Counted from the first letter of the stretch, positions 16,653 to 26,008 are shown. The stretch: DNA of 64,000 nt from Desulfovibrio sp. 86 (GCF_902702915.1 NZ_LR738849.1:310001-374000), one strand, 5' to 3'. Made by a program: numbers and translations. Notes: generated by a model not told the origin, from the letters alone.

Positions 16653-18101
16653 CTAGCCGCCGATAACAGGCGGGGTCATGCCGTGGAAGAAGGCGTAGGA
16701 AATGAACAGGCCCACCCAGATGATGAAGCCGAACAGGCACACCACATACACAACAGCCAGACGACCGATGCCCTCTTCACGCAGTTTGCGGAAGTTGGAC
16801 ACAACACCAATGGTGAAGAAGGTCATGAGGAAGAACAGCACGCGGAATCCGTTGATGGTGCCGGACAGCCCCTTGCCGAGCTTGTGCAGTTCGGGCGAGG
16901 ACAGGCACATGAGCAACAGGATCAGGAAGGTGGCGATGTACCCCAGCACGAAGCGGGGGAAGCGGTCCATAACGTCGCCCCAGGTCATGGTGCGTTCGCC
17001 GCGCGTCTTGTCGAACTTGGCGGTCCACACGTAAGCGAGCACCAGGGCCCACACGCCGATGAACACGTCAATGAAGATTTTGACGGTGGTGGTAACCATC
17101 ACGATCCAGCCCGGTTCCCAGTTGATGCCCTGACCGGCCATCTTGGCGAGAATGAGGGATTCGGTGATGGCGCCGCTGGCGATGGCGCCGCCGTCAGACT
17201 TGACGGCAAGGCCCATCCAGGCGCCAGCCACCAGAGGCTCGCTGGAAAGGAAGTGCTGCGCCACGAAAGGCAGCACGAGCATTTCAATGCAGGTGAACAC
17301 CACGACCAGCGAAGAAACCATGATGGGCACCACAGGCCGGGCGCGGATGGCGCCGCCCGTGGCGATGGCAGCGGAAACGCCGCAGATGGAGATGCCGGAG
17401 GCAAGAGGAGCGGCCCACTCTTTATTGAACTTGAAGTATCTGCGGGCGACGTAGTAAACAACGCACCAGTAAAGCAGATACGCTTCAACAATGGCGCAAA
17501 GACCGCGGAAAATGATGTGACCGGCAAAACCGGCGGCATCAGCGGCTTTCACGCCCAGTTCGGCGCCCATGATGACGATGGCGATTTTAACGAAAAGTTC
17601 GGGGCGGCAGGCTTCGCGCAGGCTCTCGGCAAACTGGGGGGTAATGTTGCCCACCAGAATACCCACCACAAGAGCCACGATAAGGCCAGCCTCAGTGCTG
17701 AGGCCCAGCGCCCAGGGAATGCCCAGTTTGGCGAGCTGCGTGGGGTTGGCCGCGATGTAGGCATTGGCCCCAAGCGTGTAGCAAGCGATGGCGATAAAGA
17801 AAATGATGGTGAAGCCACGCACGAAGTTGGCCACATTGCCCTTGATAAGCTTGATGCCCATAGCCATCAGAGCGGTAATAACCGCATAGCTTACCAGCAG
17901 TGAGGCCCAACCGGGCAGCCACTTCCAGGTTGCGGCCTTCCAGGCGTTAAGCGGGTTGTCAACCCACATGCCAACGCCTACGACCCAGCCCATAATGTCC
18001 AGGCCAACCATTTTTCCGAGCGCTAAAACGAAGACGAGGCAGCCTATAAGCAGAGCTACTTTATCTTCGTTAAATGCTGCCTTTGGTGATGCCATACCCA
18101 T
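16653..18101 (-). CDS. YeiH-type putative sulfate/sulfonate exporter (UPF0324)
   Basis: 482 residues, longer than the usual ~340-residue YeiH proteins because of extra N-terminal and C-terminal helices. Family signs: GISICGVSAAIATGGAIRARP, VKSDGGAIASGAITESL, and FFTIGVVSNFRKLREEG near the end. About 11-13 membrane segments. The family is annotated as putative sulfate exporters and is common in organisms that handle sulfite, sulfonates or sulfate; the substrate here is not proven. GGAGG lies five bases before the ATG at 18099-18101, and a second in-frame ATG lies six bases later. The gene is followed by a 54-residue membrane protein in the same operon. Confidence 0.85.
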   Translation of the reverse strand: MGMASPKAAFNEDKVALLIGCLVFVLALGKMVGLDIMGWVVGVGMWVDNPLNAWKAATWKWLPGWASLLVSYAVITALMAMGIKLIKGNVANFVRGFTIIFFIAIACYTLGANAYIAANPTQLAKLGIPWALGLSTEAGLIVALVVGILVGNITPQFAESLREACRPELFVKIAIVIMGAELGVKAADAAGFAGHIIFRGLCAIVEAYLLYWCVVYYVARRYFKFNKEWAAPLASGISICGVSAAIATGGAIRARPVVPIMVSSLVVVFTCIEMLVLPFVAQHFLSSEPLVAGAWMGLAVKSDGGAIASGAITESLILAKMAGQGINWEPGWIVMVTTTVKIFIDVFIGVWALVLAYVWTAKFDKTRGERTMTWGDVMDRFPRFVLGYIATFLILLLMCLSSPELHKLGKGLSGTINGFRVLFFLMTFFTIGVVSNFRKLREEGIGRLAVVYVVCLFGFIIWVGLFISYAFFHGMTPPVIGG

Positions 18102-18271
18102 AGTCCTCCATGCGAATGATGCAAATAATCACTGACACACCTCCCCCACCGATACCTAATGCCCTTTCGCGAGCTTGTACCAACTGGCACTATCGCGCAA
18201 AAAAGGCAAAATTTGCCGTAGCATCTGATGAGGAATACCAATACCAAAAGGTGTCGCCTTAAAAAAAACCT

Positions 18272-18305
18272 GTGACACCGTGGGTAAAGTTACCCGACTG
18301 GTCAC
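18272..18305. promoter_or_regulatory. Nested palindrome upstream of the exporter operon
   Basis: GTGAC...GTCAC arms enclose GGGTAAAGTTACCC. It lies about 170-200 bp before the exporter start codon, in a position suitable for an operator. No known regulator motif is matched with confidence. Confidence 0.35.
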
Positions 18306-19189
18306 GATTGTCAAGCACAAGTTCAAAGTTTAACAATGCGTACTTATAACTGAATCTCCATGCGTTTCGACTTTGTGCAACTGTCATTTTGCAGGCAACA
18401 ATGTGTATTTTCCAAAGTTGCGACAATTATCCAATCCATTTGCAGACATAAAAAAACCCGAACAGAATGTCGCAAAATTGCGCCTTACGCGCAAAAAGGG
18501 ACATATGGACATTGGAGCACATCAAACAATACCTGCCGAGTCTATTTTATTGGAGAGTTCATGATCAAAGCTGTCTTTCGCTGTTACAAAACAGCAAAGT
18601 CGCCTGCTACTCATTTTTTTGCATGCAACCTGGCAAACGCAACCAGCGGTACCCCCGGAAATTCCCCGTTTCTTGCGAAATTTGTCTGCACAGACGCGCC
18701 CGTCTGCACGTATCGCTCTTGTACAAGAATTACAGCCAGTTGTTTTCGCCAGCAAACAGCGCACACATGAAACAAAAGCATGCATGCAGCCTAACTACAT
18801 GTTTTAAAATCAATTTATGTACAAACTCTGGGTACGCTTCCTGTGGGCGCCGTGAATACTGTGCCGCCTGTAACGACGGCGCCACTGTTCACGACGGGCT
18901 TGCCATTGTGAAGCATTGCGCGATGTTGCCGCCGTATGCGAAGAAACGCTCGCGCCTTGCTGCACGGCGGGCTGAATGACTGCGGTGCTGGCAGACTGGT
19001 GGGCTGCCTGAGAAACAATTTCACAAGTAAAACAGAGCTAACCACACAGATAATGGCGTGTTGTCCAGGCGGCCGATGCTGTGCCCAGGCGCTTTGCCAG
19101 TTCGCCAGGCGCGCTGCCTGTTCGCTCGAGTGCATTGCCGCTGTGGATGGGGAAGACGTAGAAGAGCTACTGGATCAAGCCGGATCATC

Positions 19190-19314
19190 ACGCATCGCAG
19201 CCACGCATACCGCAGTTCGTATGCCGTAGTCACGCATGCCGCAGTTACGCATGCCGCAGTTACGCATGCCGCAGTTACGATAGTTATGACAGTTACGATA
19301 GTTACGACAGTTGC
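19190..19314. repeat. Tandem repeat of a 15-bp unit, followed by a 9-11 bp unit
   Basis: The unit ACGCATGCCGCAGTT or close variants occurs about six times without spacers (three in a row are identical), then degrades into ACGATAGTT-type units (AGTTACGATAGTTACGACAGTT). There are no spacers, so it is not a CRISPR array. It ends about 680 bp before the flagellin promoter. Confidence 0.85.
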
Positions 19315-19994
19315 AGACGGGCCTGTGAGACTTGCCCCTGGCGGCAGAGATCGTGTGGAACAAATGGAACAAGCCGTGTTGCGCCCCGTTCAGCCGTGCT
19401 CCACAGCGCCAGCAACTGGATGTCAGCAGACGGGTACGGACAGGCAGCCCCACCGCTAGGCACGCAGCCTGAACCCCTGACCGCGTGGATGCTTTGCAAA
19501 TGGCATAATGCCACGGCGGCGCTACACCAGAGCGTCAGTGACGCAGATGCCCTTTTCTCCGTTCTGATAGGCATATCTATTATAGTATAGACTGAGATGG
19601 CTGTTGCGGTCATGGCCTTCGCAGGCCCCCGCCCGCACGCCCGGTGCGCGGCGAAACCCGCCAAGGCCATGCCGCCGCCCGCTATCTGGCCGCACGGTTA
19701 TCTGAATACACGGCTTCCTGCTGTCCGGTCTGCGCACCACCACGGCCGGACTGGCCCGCACCTGACGCCCGGCCGGGTCATGCGCCCGCAACGCCCCGAA
19801 CCATGATACCTTGCCGCCGCAGCCATGTCGCGCGACTGCGCTGAAGAAGGGCTGTCATGGCAACAGTCAAAGTCTGCCCATTTGACGCATGTTTTCCGTT
19901 CCAGAGCGTCAAAATTTTCGCACCGCAGGTCGGAAAAAAATTCCCACGGGCAAATCAGGCACACAACATACTGATATAAAATAATATTTTTTTG

Positions 19995-20010
19995 TGGCAC
20001 ACAGATTGCA
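19995..20010 (+). promoter_or_regulatory. Sigma54 (-24/-12) promoter of the flagellin gene
   Basis: TGGCAC-ACAGA-TTGCA matches the sigma54 consensus TGGCAC-N5-TTGC exactly. Its GG (19996-19997) and GC (20008-20009) are 10 bases apart. Transcription would start near 20021, giving a leader of about 28 bases that contains the AGGAGGT ribosome binding site of the flagellin gene. Confidence 0.9.
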
Positions 20011-20048
20011 AAATGCCCAACAGCTTAGCAACCACCAGGAGGTGCCCC

Positions 20049-20954
20049 ATGTCTTTGGTTATTAACCACAACATGATGGCCGCAAACACGGCCAGAAATT
20101 TGAATGCTCACTATTCCCAGTTGAGCAAGTCGGTACAGCGCCTTTCAACAGGTTTGCGCGTCAACAGCGCTGCGGACGACGCCGCAGGACTGGCCATTCG
20201 CGAACTGCAGCGTGCCGACATCGCCACTTTGCAACAGGGCGCGCGCAACGCCAATGACGCCATCTCAATGATTCAGACCGCCGACGGCGCTCTGGGCGTT
20301 ATTGACGAAAAGCTCACCCGCATGAAGGAACTGGCCGAACAGGCGGCCACGGGCACGTACGATTCCACCCAGCGCCTGATGATCGAATCCGAATATCAGG
20401 CCATGGCTTCGGAAATCACCCGTATCGCCAATGCCACTGACTTCAACGGCATACATCTGCTCAACGGCTCTCTGTCCAGCGACACGCATGACGGCAGCGG
20501 CATGAAGGCCACGGGCAAGATGAAGATCCACTTTGGCACGGGCAACGACTCGGCCGAAGACTATTACTACATCAAGATTGGCACCAGTACGGCCTCGGCC
20601 CTTGGCGTCGGCAATCAGGCCCTTGATGGAAGCGGCAAACTGCGCGATGGCGGTACCGTCTCCACGCAGCAGGCCGCGCAGCGGGCTCTTGAAGCCATCA
20701 CCAATGCCATTATCTCCAAGGACAAGATCCGCGCTCACCTTGGCGCCATGCAGAACCGCCTGGAGAATACCATCACCAACCTGAATACTCAGGCGGAAAA
20801 CCTGCAGGCTGCCGAATCGCGCATTTCAGATGTGGACGTCGCCACCGAAATGACGCAGTTCGTGCGCAACCAGATCCTGAGCCAGTCTGCGGTGGCCATG
20901 CTCTCGCAGGCGAACTCGCTGCCACAGATGGCCATGAAGCTCATCGGCGGCTAG
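20049..20954 (+). CDS. Flagellin
   Basis: 301 residues from ATG 20049 with AGGAGGT six bases upstream; an earlier in-frame ATG overlaps the sigma54 promoter and is rejected. The conserved D0/D1 ends are intact: INHNMMAANTARNLN, LRVNSAADDAAGLAIREL near residues 40-58, and SRISDVDVATEMTQF followed by QILSQSAVAMLSQANSLPQ at the C-terminus. The central region is short (about residues 145-215), so the filament surface is compact. It is secreted through the flagellar type III apparatus. The gene stands alone, with no other flagellar gene in the window. Nearby family 2 glycosyltransferases (3.4-7.9 kb) could in principle modify it, but that is speculation. Confidence 0.95.
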   Translation: MSLVINHNMMAANTARNLNAHYSQLSKSVQRLSTGLRVNSAADDAAGLAIRELQRADIATLQQGARNANDAISMIQTADGALGVIDEKLTRMKELAEQAATGTYDSTQRLMIESEYQAMASEITRIANATDFNGIHLLNGSLSSDTHDGSGMKATGKMKIHFGTGNDSAEDYYYIKIGTSTASALGVGNQALDGSGKLRDGGTVSTQQAAQRALEAITNAIISKDKIRAHLGAMQNRLENTITNLNTQAENLQAAESRISDVDVATEMTQFVRNQILSQSAVAMLSQANSLPQMAMKLIGG

Positions 20955-20994
20955 ATCATAGTGCTCTAGGTTGTGGAAGACCAAAGATGTGGGA

Positions 20995-21020
20995 GGTCCG
21001 GGGGCCGTGCCCCCGGACCA
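20995..21020. terminator. GC-rich hairpin after the flagellin gene
   Basis: GGTCCGGGGGC/GCCCCCGGACC with a three-base loop and no T run. GTGCTCTAGG just before it (20960-20969) resembles the end of a family B repeat. It lies between convergent genes. Confidence 0.5.
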
Positions 21021-21079
21021 GGCCAAACAACTGGCGTTCCCACCAAATCAGAGATTTTGCCACACAGCCGCCGCAGGGC

Positions 21080-21811
21080 TTATTCCGTGTGTCCGAGCGT
21101 TTTCAACGCATCGCGCGCGGCTTGCTGTTCAGCTTTTTTGCAGCTGCTGCCGCTTGCGACAAACTGACTGCCGTCAGGCAAACGAAGAGAAACTTCAAAA
21201 ACCTTGGAGTGCTCGGGGCCATGACTGGCCAAGCGCGTGTACAGTGGCGCCTGGCCAAAACGCTGCTGCGAGGCTTCCTGTAGCCGGGTTTTATAGTCTT
21301 TTGAGGCTTTTCCGTCCCCGGCCCTGTCGGGCCACTGTCCTGCGAATATACGTGCCACGGCCTGTTGGGCCGCCGCAAAGCCGCCATCTTCATAAACAGC
21401 CGCCAATACAGCCTCCAGAGCATCGCTGAGTACAGCGTCGCGCTTGCGCCCTCCCTGATTTTCTTCTCCTCTGCCCAGCTTGAGAAGGACATCAAGGCCA
21501 AGGTCGCGCGCTCTTTCAGCAAGACTCACGGCGCTCACGAGATTTGAGCGCATCTTGGTGAGTTCGCCTTCACGCGCGGTGGGAAAACGCTTGTAGATCT
21601 CCCACGAGACGCAAAGTTCCAGCACAGCGTCACCGAGAAATTCCTGCCGCTCATTGTGCTCCTGACCACAAGAGTACTCGTTGGCCCACGAACTGTGCGT
21701 CAGGGCCAGGTCAAGCAGTTCCCGCCGGGCAAAACTGTGCCCAAGCCGTTTTTTGACAAGTTCAAAAGCCGTATCCGAAGTTTTTTCTGGTGTAACGTCA
21801 AAATTCTGCAT
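21080..21811 (-). CDS. rnc: Ribonuclease III
   Basis: 243 residues. The endonuclease domain covers about 10-155 and contains the signature NERQEFLGDAVLE at 53-65, with catalytic acidic residues in it and in the later LSDALEAVLAAVY motif. The double-stranded RNA binding domain follows (about 175-240: DYKTRLQEASQQRFG to SCKKAEQQAARDALK). It processes rRNA precursors and structured mRNAs in the cytoplasm; the many intergenic hairpin repeats in this genome are possible substrates (my inference). The usual neighbour era is not present here. Confidence 0.96.
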   Translation of the reverse strand: MQNFDVTPEKTSDTAFELVKKRLGHSFARRELLDLALTHSSWANEYSCGQEHNERQEFLGDAVLELCVSWEIYKRFPTAREGELTKMRSNLVSAVSLAERARDLGLDVLLKLGRGEENQGGRKRDAVLSDALEAVLAAVYEDGGFAAAQQAVARIFAGQWPDRAGDGKASKDYKTRLQEASQQRFGQAPLYTRLASHGPEHSKVFEVSLRLPDGSQFVASGSSCKKAEQQAARDALKTLGHTE

Positions 21812-21911
21812 GGCGTTATTTTAGCGTTTTCGGCAGCCAAGGCAACAGAAAATGCCTTGACATGCGCTGCTCCAGTGCCTACCTAAAACCATCAACACTC
21901 AGGAGCAAAGC

Positions 21912-22253
21912 ATGGCTTACGATATTCGTTTAATGAAGCTGGTAACGGGCGAACTTGTCATTGGCAAGTACGATGCCGAAAAAGATTGCCTCAATGATGT
22001 GGCCGCCATCCAGAGCATTCCCACGCAACAGGGCGTGCAGATGATGATGTTGCCTTACGGATACCCCTTTGAACCCGAGTTCAGCGGCAGCCTTGAAGGA
22101 AAAAATTTCCTCTACCGCTACGCCAGCACCCCCAAGGAACTTCAGGACAAGTACATCGAAGCCTGCACCAACCTCACCGTGGCTGGCGGCCTGGGCAGGA
22201 TGCAGTTCAGCTCCGATCCGCTCGGCGGTTCCGGCAGCGGCCTGATCAAGTAG
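21912..22253 (+). CDS. Conserved-looking protein of unknown function (113 residues)
   Basis: Good ribosome binding site (AGGAG) and own terminator. The first half (DIRLMKLVTGELVIGKYDAE...) has the beta-strand pattern of a small Sm-like barrel, with strands around 4-12, 14-20 and 40-50; this is only a visual impression. The C-terminus is glycine/serine-rich. No catalytic motif is seen. Confidence 0.75.
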   Translation: MAYDIRLMKLVTGELVIGKYDAEKDCLNDVAAIQSIPTQQGVQMMMLPYGYPFEPEFSGSLEGKNFLYRYASTPKELQDKYIEACTNLTVAGGLGRMQFSSDPLGGSGSGLIK

Positions 22254-22280
22254 TCCGTTTCCTTTTCTGGCTTTTTTCAA

Positions 22281-22305
22281 GGGCGGCGCGCAAGGCCGCC
22301 CTTTT
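22281..22305 (+). terminator. Rho-independent terminator
   Basis: GGGCGGC/GCCGCCC stem with a seven-base loop, then TTTTC, between the 113-residue protein gene and the radical SAM gene. Confidence 0.75.
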
Positions 22306-22341
22306 CGCACCCGCCGCCTTTTGCCCCCCATAAGGAAGACC

Positions 22342-25170
22342 ATGCGTTCCCTTCTGCCGCTTTTGCCCAAACCCAGCCGCTATGCCGGAATTGAAGACAA
22401 CGTCTGCCGAAAAGACCCGCAGAACGTGCGTCTGCGTGTGGCCCTGGCCTTTCCTGACACCTATGACGTCGGCATGTCCTATCTGGGGCAAAAAATTCTG
22501 TACAATATCGTCAACAGCCGCCCCCACTGGTGGGCTGAACGGGTCATGGCTCCCGAGCGCGAAGCCGGCGATATCCTGCGCGCCCACAATACGCCCCTGG
22601 CCACGCTGGAATCTGACACCCCACTGGGGCAGACCCATTGCCTGAGTTTTTCCATCACGCATGAGCTTTGTTACACCAACGTCCTCTACATGCTTGATCT
22701 GGCTGGCATTCCCTTGCGCACGGCGAACCGGCCGCAGGACCTTACGGCCTGCCCCCTTGTCATTGCAGGCGGTGGCGCGCTGCTCAGCGCGGAACCGCTG
22801 ACGCCCTTTATTGACGTCATGGTGCTGGGCGATGGCGAGGAAAGCCTGCCCGACGTTCTGGAACTGCTTGAAAAAGCGCTGGATTCCGGCTGGACGCGTG
22901 AACGCCTGCTGCTTGAGGCCAGGCATATTCCGGGCGTATACGTGCCTTCCCTCTTCACTGCCCGGCCTGAGGCCCCCACCGCCCCGCCCGTGCCCCTGAT
23001 GCCCGACTATACGCGGCCAGCCCGCCGCATTGTGGCGGATATCAACAACACCCCCTATCCCGCCAAACAGGTGGTGCCCGTGGGAGCCGTACACAACAGG
23101 CTGTCACTGGAAATCGCGCGCGGCTGTACGCGCGGCTGCCGCTTTTGCCACGCGGGCATGGTCTACCGCCCGGTGCGCGAGCGTTCGCTGGAAACCATCC
23201 AGACCCTGATGGACGATTGCCTCAGCGAAACGGGCTTTGACGAAATTTCTTTCCTGTCGCTCAGCACAGGCGATTTTTCAGCCCTGAAGACCCTGTGCTT
23301 CAGCGCCCTGGACCGTTGCGCCCGTGAACAGATCGGCCTTTCCCTGCCGTCGCTGCGGGTGGGCTCCATTGACGACGAAATCATCGAGCGCATGGCCGAT
23401 CTGCGCCGTACCGGCTGCACCCTGGCCCCCGAGGCTGGCAGCCAGCGCCTGCGCGACGTCATCAACAAGGGCGTCACTGAAGAAGACCTGCTGCTGCACG
23501 CCCAGAAGCTGCTTGAGCACGGCTGGCGTCAGGTGAAGCTCTATTTCATGATCGGGCTGCCGACCGAAACGGACGAAGACCTGGCCGCCATAACCGAAAC
23601 GTGCCTCAAGGTGCGTGACGCCGCCGGACGCGGCAGCCCGCGCCTGCAAGTCACGGCGGCCCTTTCGCCCTTTGTGCCCAAACCCTTTACGCCCTTTCAG
23701 TGGGTGCCGCAGATCAGCCAGGAAGAAATCCAGCGGCGGGTCCATTTTGTGCGACAGCAGTTCAAAGGGGTGAAATTCCTTAAACTGCGCTGGCACGAAC
23801 CCGCCATGAGCCATCTTGAGGGCATTTTGTCCCGCGCGGACCGCCGCATGGCCGATGTGGTGGAAAAGGCCTACCGCAAAGGTTCCATCTTCACCAGTTG
23901 GATGGAGCACTTTGCGCTTGACCCCTGGCTGGAAGCGCTGGAAGAATGCGGCTTGAGCGCGCAGGAATGCACAGGTGAACGCCAACCGGGCAGTCCCCTG
24001 CCCTGGGGACATCTTGAGGCGGGCATTTCTGAGGAATTTTTGCTGCGTGAATGGCAGCGCGCCCTTGGGGAAAAAGTTACCGACGACTGCCGCTACGGGG
24101 CCTGCCGCCAGTGCGGAGCCTGCGACACCAAGGTCGGGCCGTCGCGCATGCCGCACACGCCCTCGCCCAACGGCGTCGCCCCTCTGGACGGGTCTCTGCG
24201 TGACGCGGCCCCCCAGAGCGAAGCCAGCTCAAGCGAGGCTCCGACGGACGCGCAGATCGGCGCCGCCACAGACAGCGGCCCCCTTGCGCACAACGCGCAA
24301 GAACAGTCAGTGCCTGCCAGCGCCCTGCAGGACACGCCCCTGCCGGACAGCCACCAGCACCGCAACAGGCTTATTTTTTCGCAGCGCGACCAGCGCGCCC
24401 ATCAGCCCAGCCGGGACGAGGAAGGCCGCCTGGTATGCCGCCCGCCCGCCAGCCGCCCCCCCAAAATAACCGCAGAACTGACCGTCAAGGCGGCGCAATA
24501 TCGCATCTGGCACAGCAAGGCTGGCGGCTGCGCCTACCTGAGCCAGCTGGAACTGCAAGCCGTTCTTGACCGCGCCCTGCGCCGGGCCGGTCTGCCCATG
24601 GCTTTTTCTCAGGGTTTTCACCCCATGCCGCTCATGTCTTTTGGCCGGGCCTTGCCGGTTGGCGTGGAAAGCCGGGCGGAATGGTTTGCCCTGACCCTGC
24701 ACAAGGTTCTTCCGCCGCAGGAAATCGCCGACCGCCTGAACCCTCTTCTGCCCCTCGGCATGGAGATCGTGCGTGTTGAGTTCGTGGACAAAAGCCACCG
24801 CACCGAACAGGCCGTGGCCGAGGCTTTTTGCCTGTCCCTGCCAACCCCTGAAGAAAACAGGCAGGTTGTCCGATGCTTTGAAGACTTTGCTGCATTGCCC
24901 GAACTGAACTTCACGCGCGACACCAAAAAAGGCCCCCGCACCGCCAATATCAGGGCCATGTTGCGGCAATGGGAAACCCTTGCGCAAGAGCAGCACGAAA
25001 ATGCCCCTGAGGCCGTGACATTTGTAGCTGACTGGAGTAATGGTTATCTGTCGCCCCTGCTTTTCGTCATGGCCATATTGCAGCCTCTGGGAATGCCTGA
25101 TACCTTGCGCCCCAGGCTGAAGCTGGTGAAAACCGCGCAACTGTTCGCTGACGAAAAACTGTATCCATAG
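22342..25170 (+). CDS. Radical SAM protein fused to a DUF2344 (radical SAM-linked) domain
   Basis: 942 residues from ATG 22342 with AAGGAAG upstream. Order of parts: a B12-binding-like N-terminal region (about 1-230, including VALAFPDTYDVGMSYLG); a radical SAM core with the 4Fe-4S motif CTRGCRFC at C262, C266 and C269 and the later TLAPEAGSQRLRDVINKG; a closing Cys motif CRYGACRQCGACD from C583; a ~115-residue low-complexity linker; and a DUF2344 domain (about 717-942, starting YRIWHSKAGGCAYLSQLELQ). In many bacteria these are two adjacent genes near ribonuclease G/E. The reaction is not known to me. No rng/rne gene is next to it here. Confidence 0.88.
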   Translation: MRSLLPLLPKPSRYAGIEDNVCRKDPQNVRLRVALAFPDTYDVGMSYLGQKILYNIVNSRPHWWAERVMAPEREAGDILRAHNTPLATLESDTPLGQTHCLSFSITHELCYTNVLYMLDLAGIPLRTANRPQDLTACPLVIAGGGALLSAEPLTPFIDVMVLGDGEESLPDVLELLEKALDSGWTRERLLLEARHIPGVYVPSLFTARPEAPTAPPVPLMPDYTRPARRIVADINNTPYPAKQVVPVGAVHNRLSLEIARGCTRGCRFCHAGMVYRPVRERSLETIQTLMDDCLSETGFDEISFLSLSTGDFSALKTLCFSALDRCAREQIGLSLPSLRVGSIDDEIIERMADLRRTGCTLAPEAGSQRLRDVINKGVTEEDLLLHAQKLLEHGWRQVKLYFMIGLPTETDEDLAAITETCLKVRDAAGRGSPRLQVTAALSPFVPKPFTPFQWVPQISQEEIQRRVHFVRQQFKGVKFLKLRWHEPAMSHLEGILSRADRRMADVVEKAYRKGSIFTSWMEHFALDPWLEALEECGLSAQECTGERQPGSPLPWGHLEAGISEEFLLREWQRALGEKVTDDCRYGACRQCGACDTKVGPSRMPHTPSPNGVAPLDGSLRDAAPQSEASSSEAPTDAQIGAATDSGPLAHNAQEQSVPASALQDTPLPDSHQHRNRLIFSQRDQRAHQPSRDEEGRLVCRPPASRPPKITAELTVKAAQYRIWHSKAGGCAYLSQLELQAVLDRALRRAGLPMAFSQGFHPMPLMSFGRALPVGVESRAEWFALTLHKVLPPQEIADRLNPLLPLGMEIVRVEFVDKSHRTEQAVAEAFCLSLPTPEENRQVVRCFEDFAALPELNFTRDTKKGPRTANIRAMLRQWETLAQEQHENAPEAVTFVADWSNGYLSPLLFVMAILQPLGMPDTLRPRLKLVKTAQLFADEKLYP

Positions 25171-25244
25171 GCCCCCCCATGGGGATGCCAACGTCCTCTG
25201 GCTCATTATATCGGCTTTTTGTCTTTGCCCACGGGAGAAAACAT

Positions 25245-25466
25245 ATGGCTTCCTGTATCCCCTTTGCTGACGAAGAACCCTTTGCACAGCGCGTCAAAAA
25301 TCTGGCTGACGACGAACTGCTTGAAATATGGGAAGAAACTCAGCAAATCGAAAACATGATTTGTGCGGAACTGCATGCCGATTTTTCTCTGGCGCCGGAC
25401 TATGAGAAGGTCATTGTGGAAGAACTGACCCTGCGTTCCAGCCGCCGCATAAATACCCGGCCCTAA
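25245..25466 (+). CDS. Small acidic protein of unknown function (73 residues)
   Basis: ATG 25245 has GGGAG upstream. The sequence is acidic and probably all-helical (FAQRVKNLADDELLEIWEET...). It lies 74 bases after the radical SAM gene and before a bidirectional terminator, so it is likely the last gene of that transcript. No family recognised. Confidence 0.65.
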   Translation: MASCIPFADEEPFAQRVKNLADDELLEIWEETQQIENMICAELHADFSLAPDYEKVIVEELTLRSSRRINTRP

Positions 25467-25479
25467 GCCAAATGCGAAA

Positions 25480-25514
25480 AGGGCGAAAGCCATAAGCTCT
25501 CGCCCTAAAAAAAC
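25480..25514. terminator. Bidirectional terminator
   Basis: GGGCGAAAGC/GCTCTCGCCC with one mismatch, flanked by A runs on both sides, between the convergent 73-residue protein gene and cheW. Confidence 0.8.
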
Positions 25515-25531
25515 TTGCTATCTCGGAGCGG

Positions 25532-26008
25532 CTATATGCCGCCGAGCATTTCCATATCGTCGTTGGAAAGCAGCTTGTCCAGATCAAGCATGATGAGCAG
25601 ACGATCCTGAAGCTTGCCAACGCCGCTGATGTAGTCCGAATCCACTCCAGCCACCACGGGCGGCGGCGGCTCAACCGTGCTGGCGGGAATGCGCAGCACT
25701 TCGGAAACCGCGTCAACCACAAAGCCTACGATGATATTGTTGATCTCGATGACAATGATCCGCGTGTTCTTGTCGTGCGTTTTTGACGCAAGACCGAAGC
25801 GACGGCGCAGATCAATGATGGGAATCACCTTTCCGCGCAAATTGATGACGCCTTCGACAAATTCTGGAGCGCGGGGTACCCTGGTGATCTCCATAGTGCG
25901 GATAATTTCCTGCACTTTCAGAATATTAACCCCGAACTCCTCCTCACCGATGCTGAAAGTCACCAGTTGCAGAAGTTCGTCTTCCTGTTTTCTCTGATTT
26001 ACATCCAT
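25532..26008 (-). CDS. cheW: Chemotaxis coupling protein CheW
   Basis: 158 residues, typical CheW length. Visible features: LVTFSIGEEEFGVNILKVQEIIR, INLRGKVIPIIDLRRRFG (residues about 56-73) and a later VGFVVDAVSEVLRIP. It links methyl-accepting receptors to the CheA kinase. AAGGAG precedes the ATG at 26006-26008. It is a lone che gene here; Desulfovibrio genomes usually carry several cheW copies. Confidence 0.94.
   Translation of the reverse strand: MDVNQRKQEDELLQLVTFSIGEEEFGVNILKVQEIIRTMEITRVPRAPEFVEGVINLRGKVIPIIDLRRRFGLASKTHDKNTRIIVIEINNIIVGFVVDAVSEVLRIPASTVEPPPPVVAGVDSDYISGVGKLQDRLLIMLDLDKLLSNDDMEMLGGI

Larger units (their letters stand above)
18102..20048. other. Long gene-poor region between the exporter operon and flagellin
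   Basis: About 1.95 kb, lower in GC than the flanking genes, especially 18300-18800. Several overlapping frames of similar length are open, but none shows domain motifs, a good ribosome binding site or sensible composition, so I call no gene. Features seen: a nested palindrome at 18272-18305, a tandem repeat at 19190-19314, and the flagellin promoter at 19995-20010. A non-coding RNA or decayed genes remain possible. Confidence 0.5.

Noticed and set aside
18467..18979. A 170-codon frame in the gene-poor region
   Set aside because: Several frames of similar length overlap, composition is Cys/Arg/His-rich, no ribosome binding site or domain is seen.
19190..19314. Possible CRISPR array
   Set aside because: Units are contiguous with no unique spacers and no cas genes are nearby.
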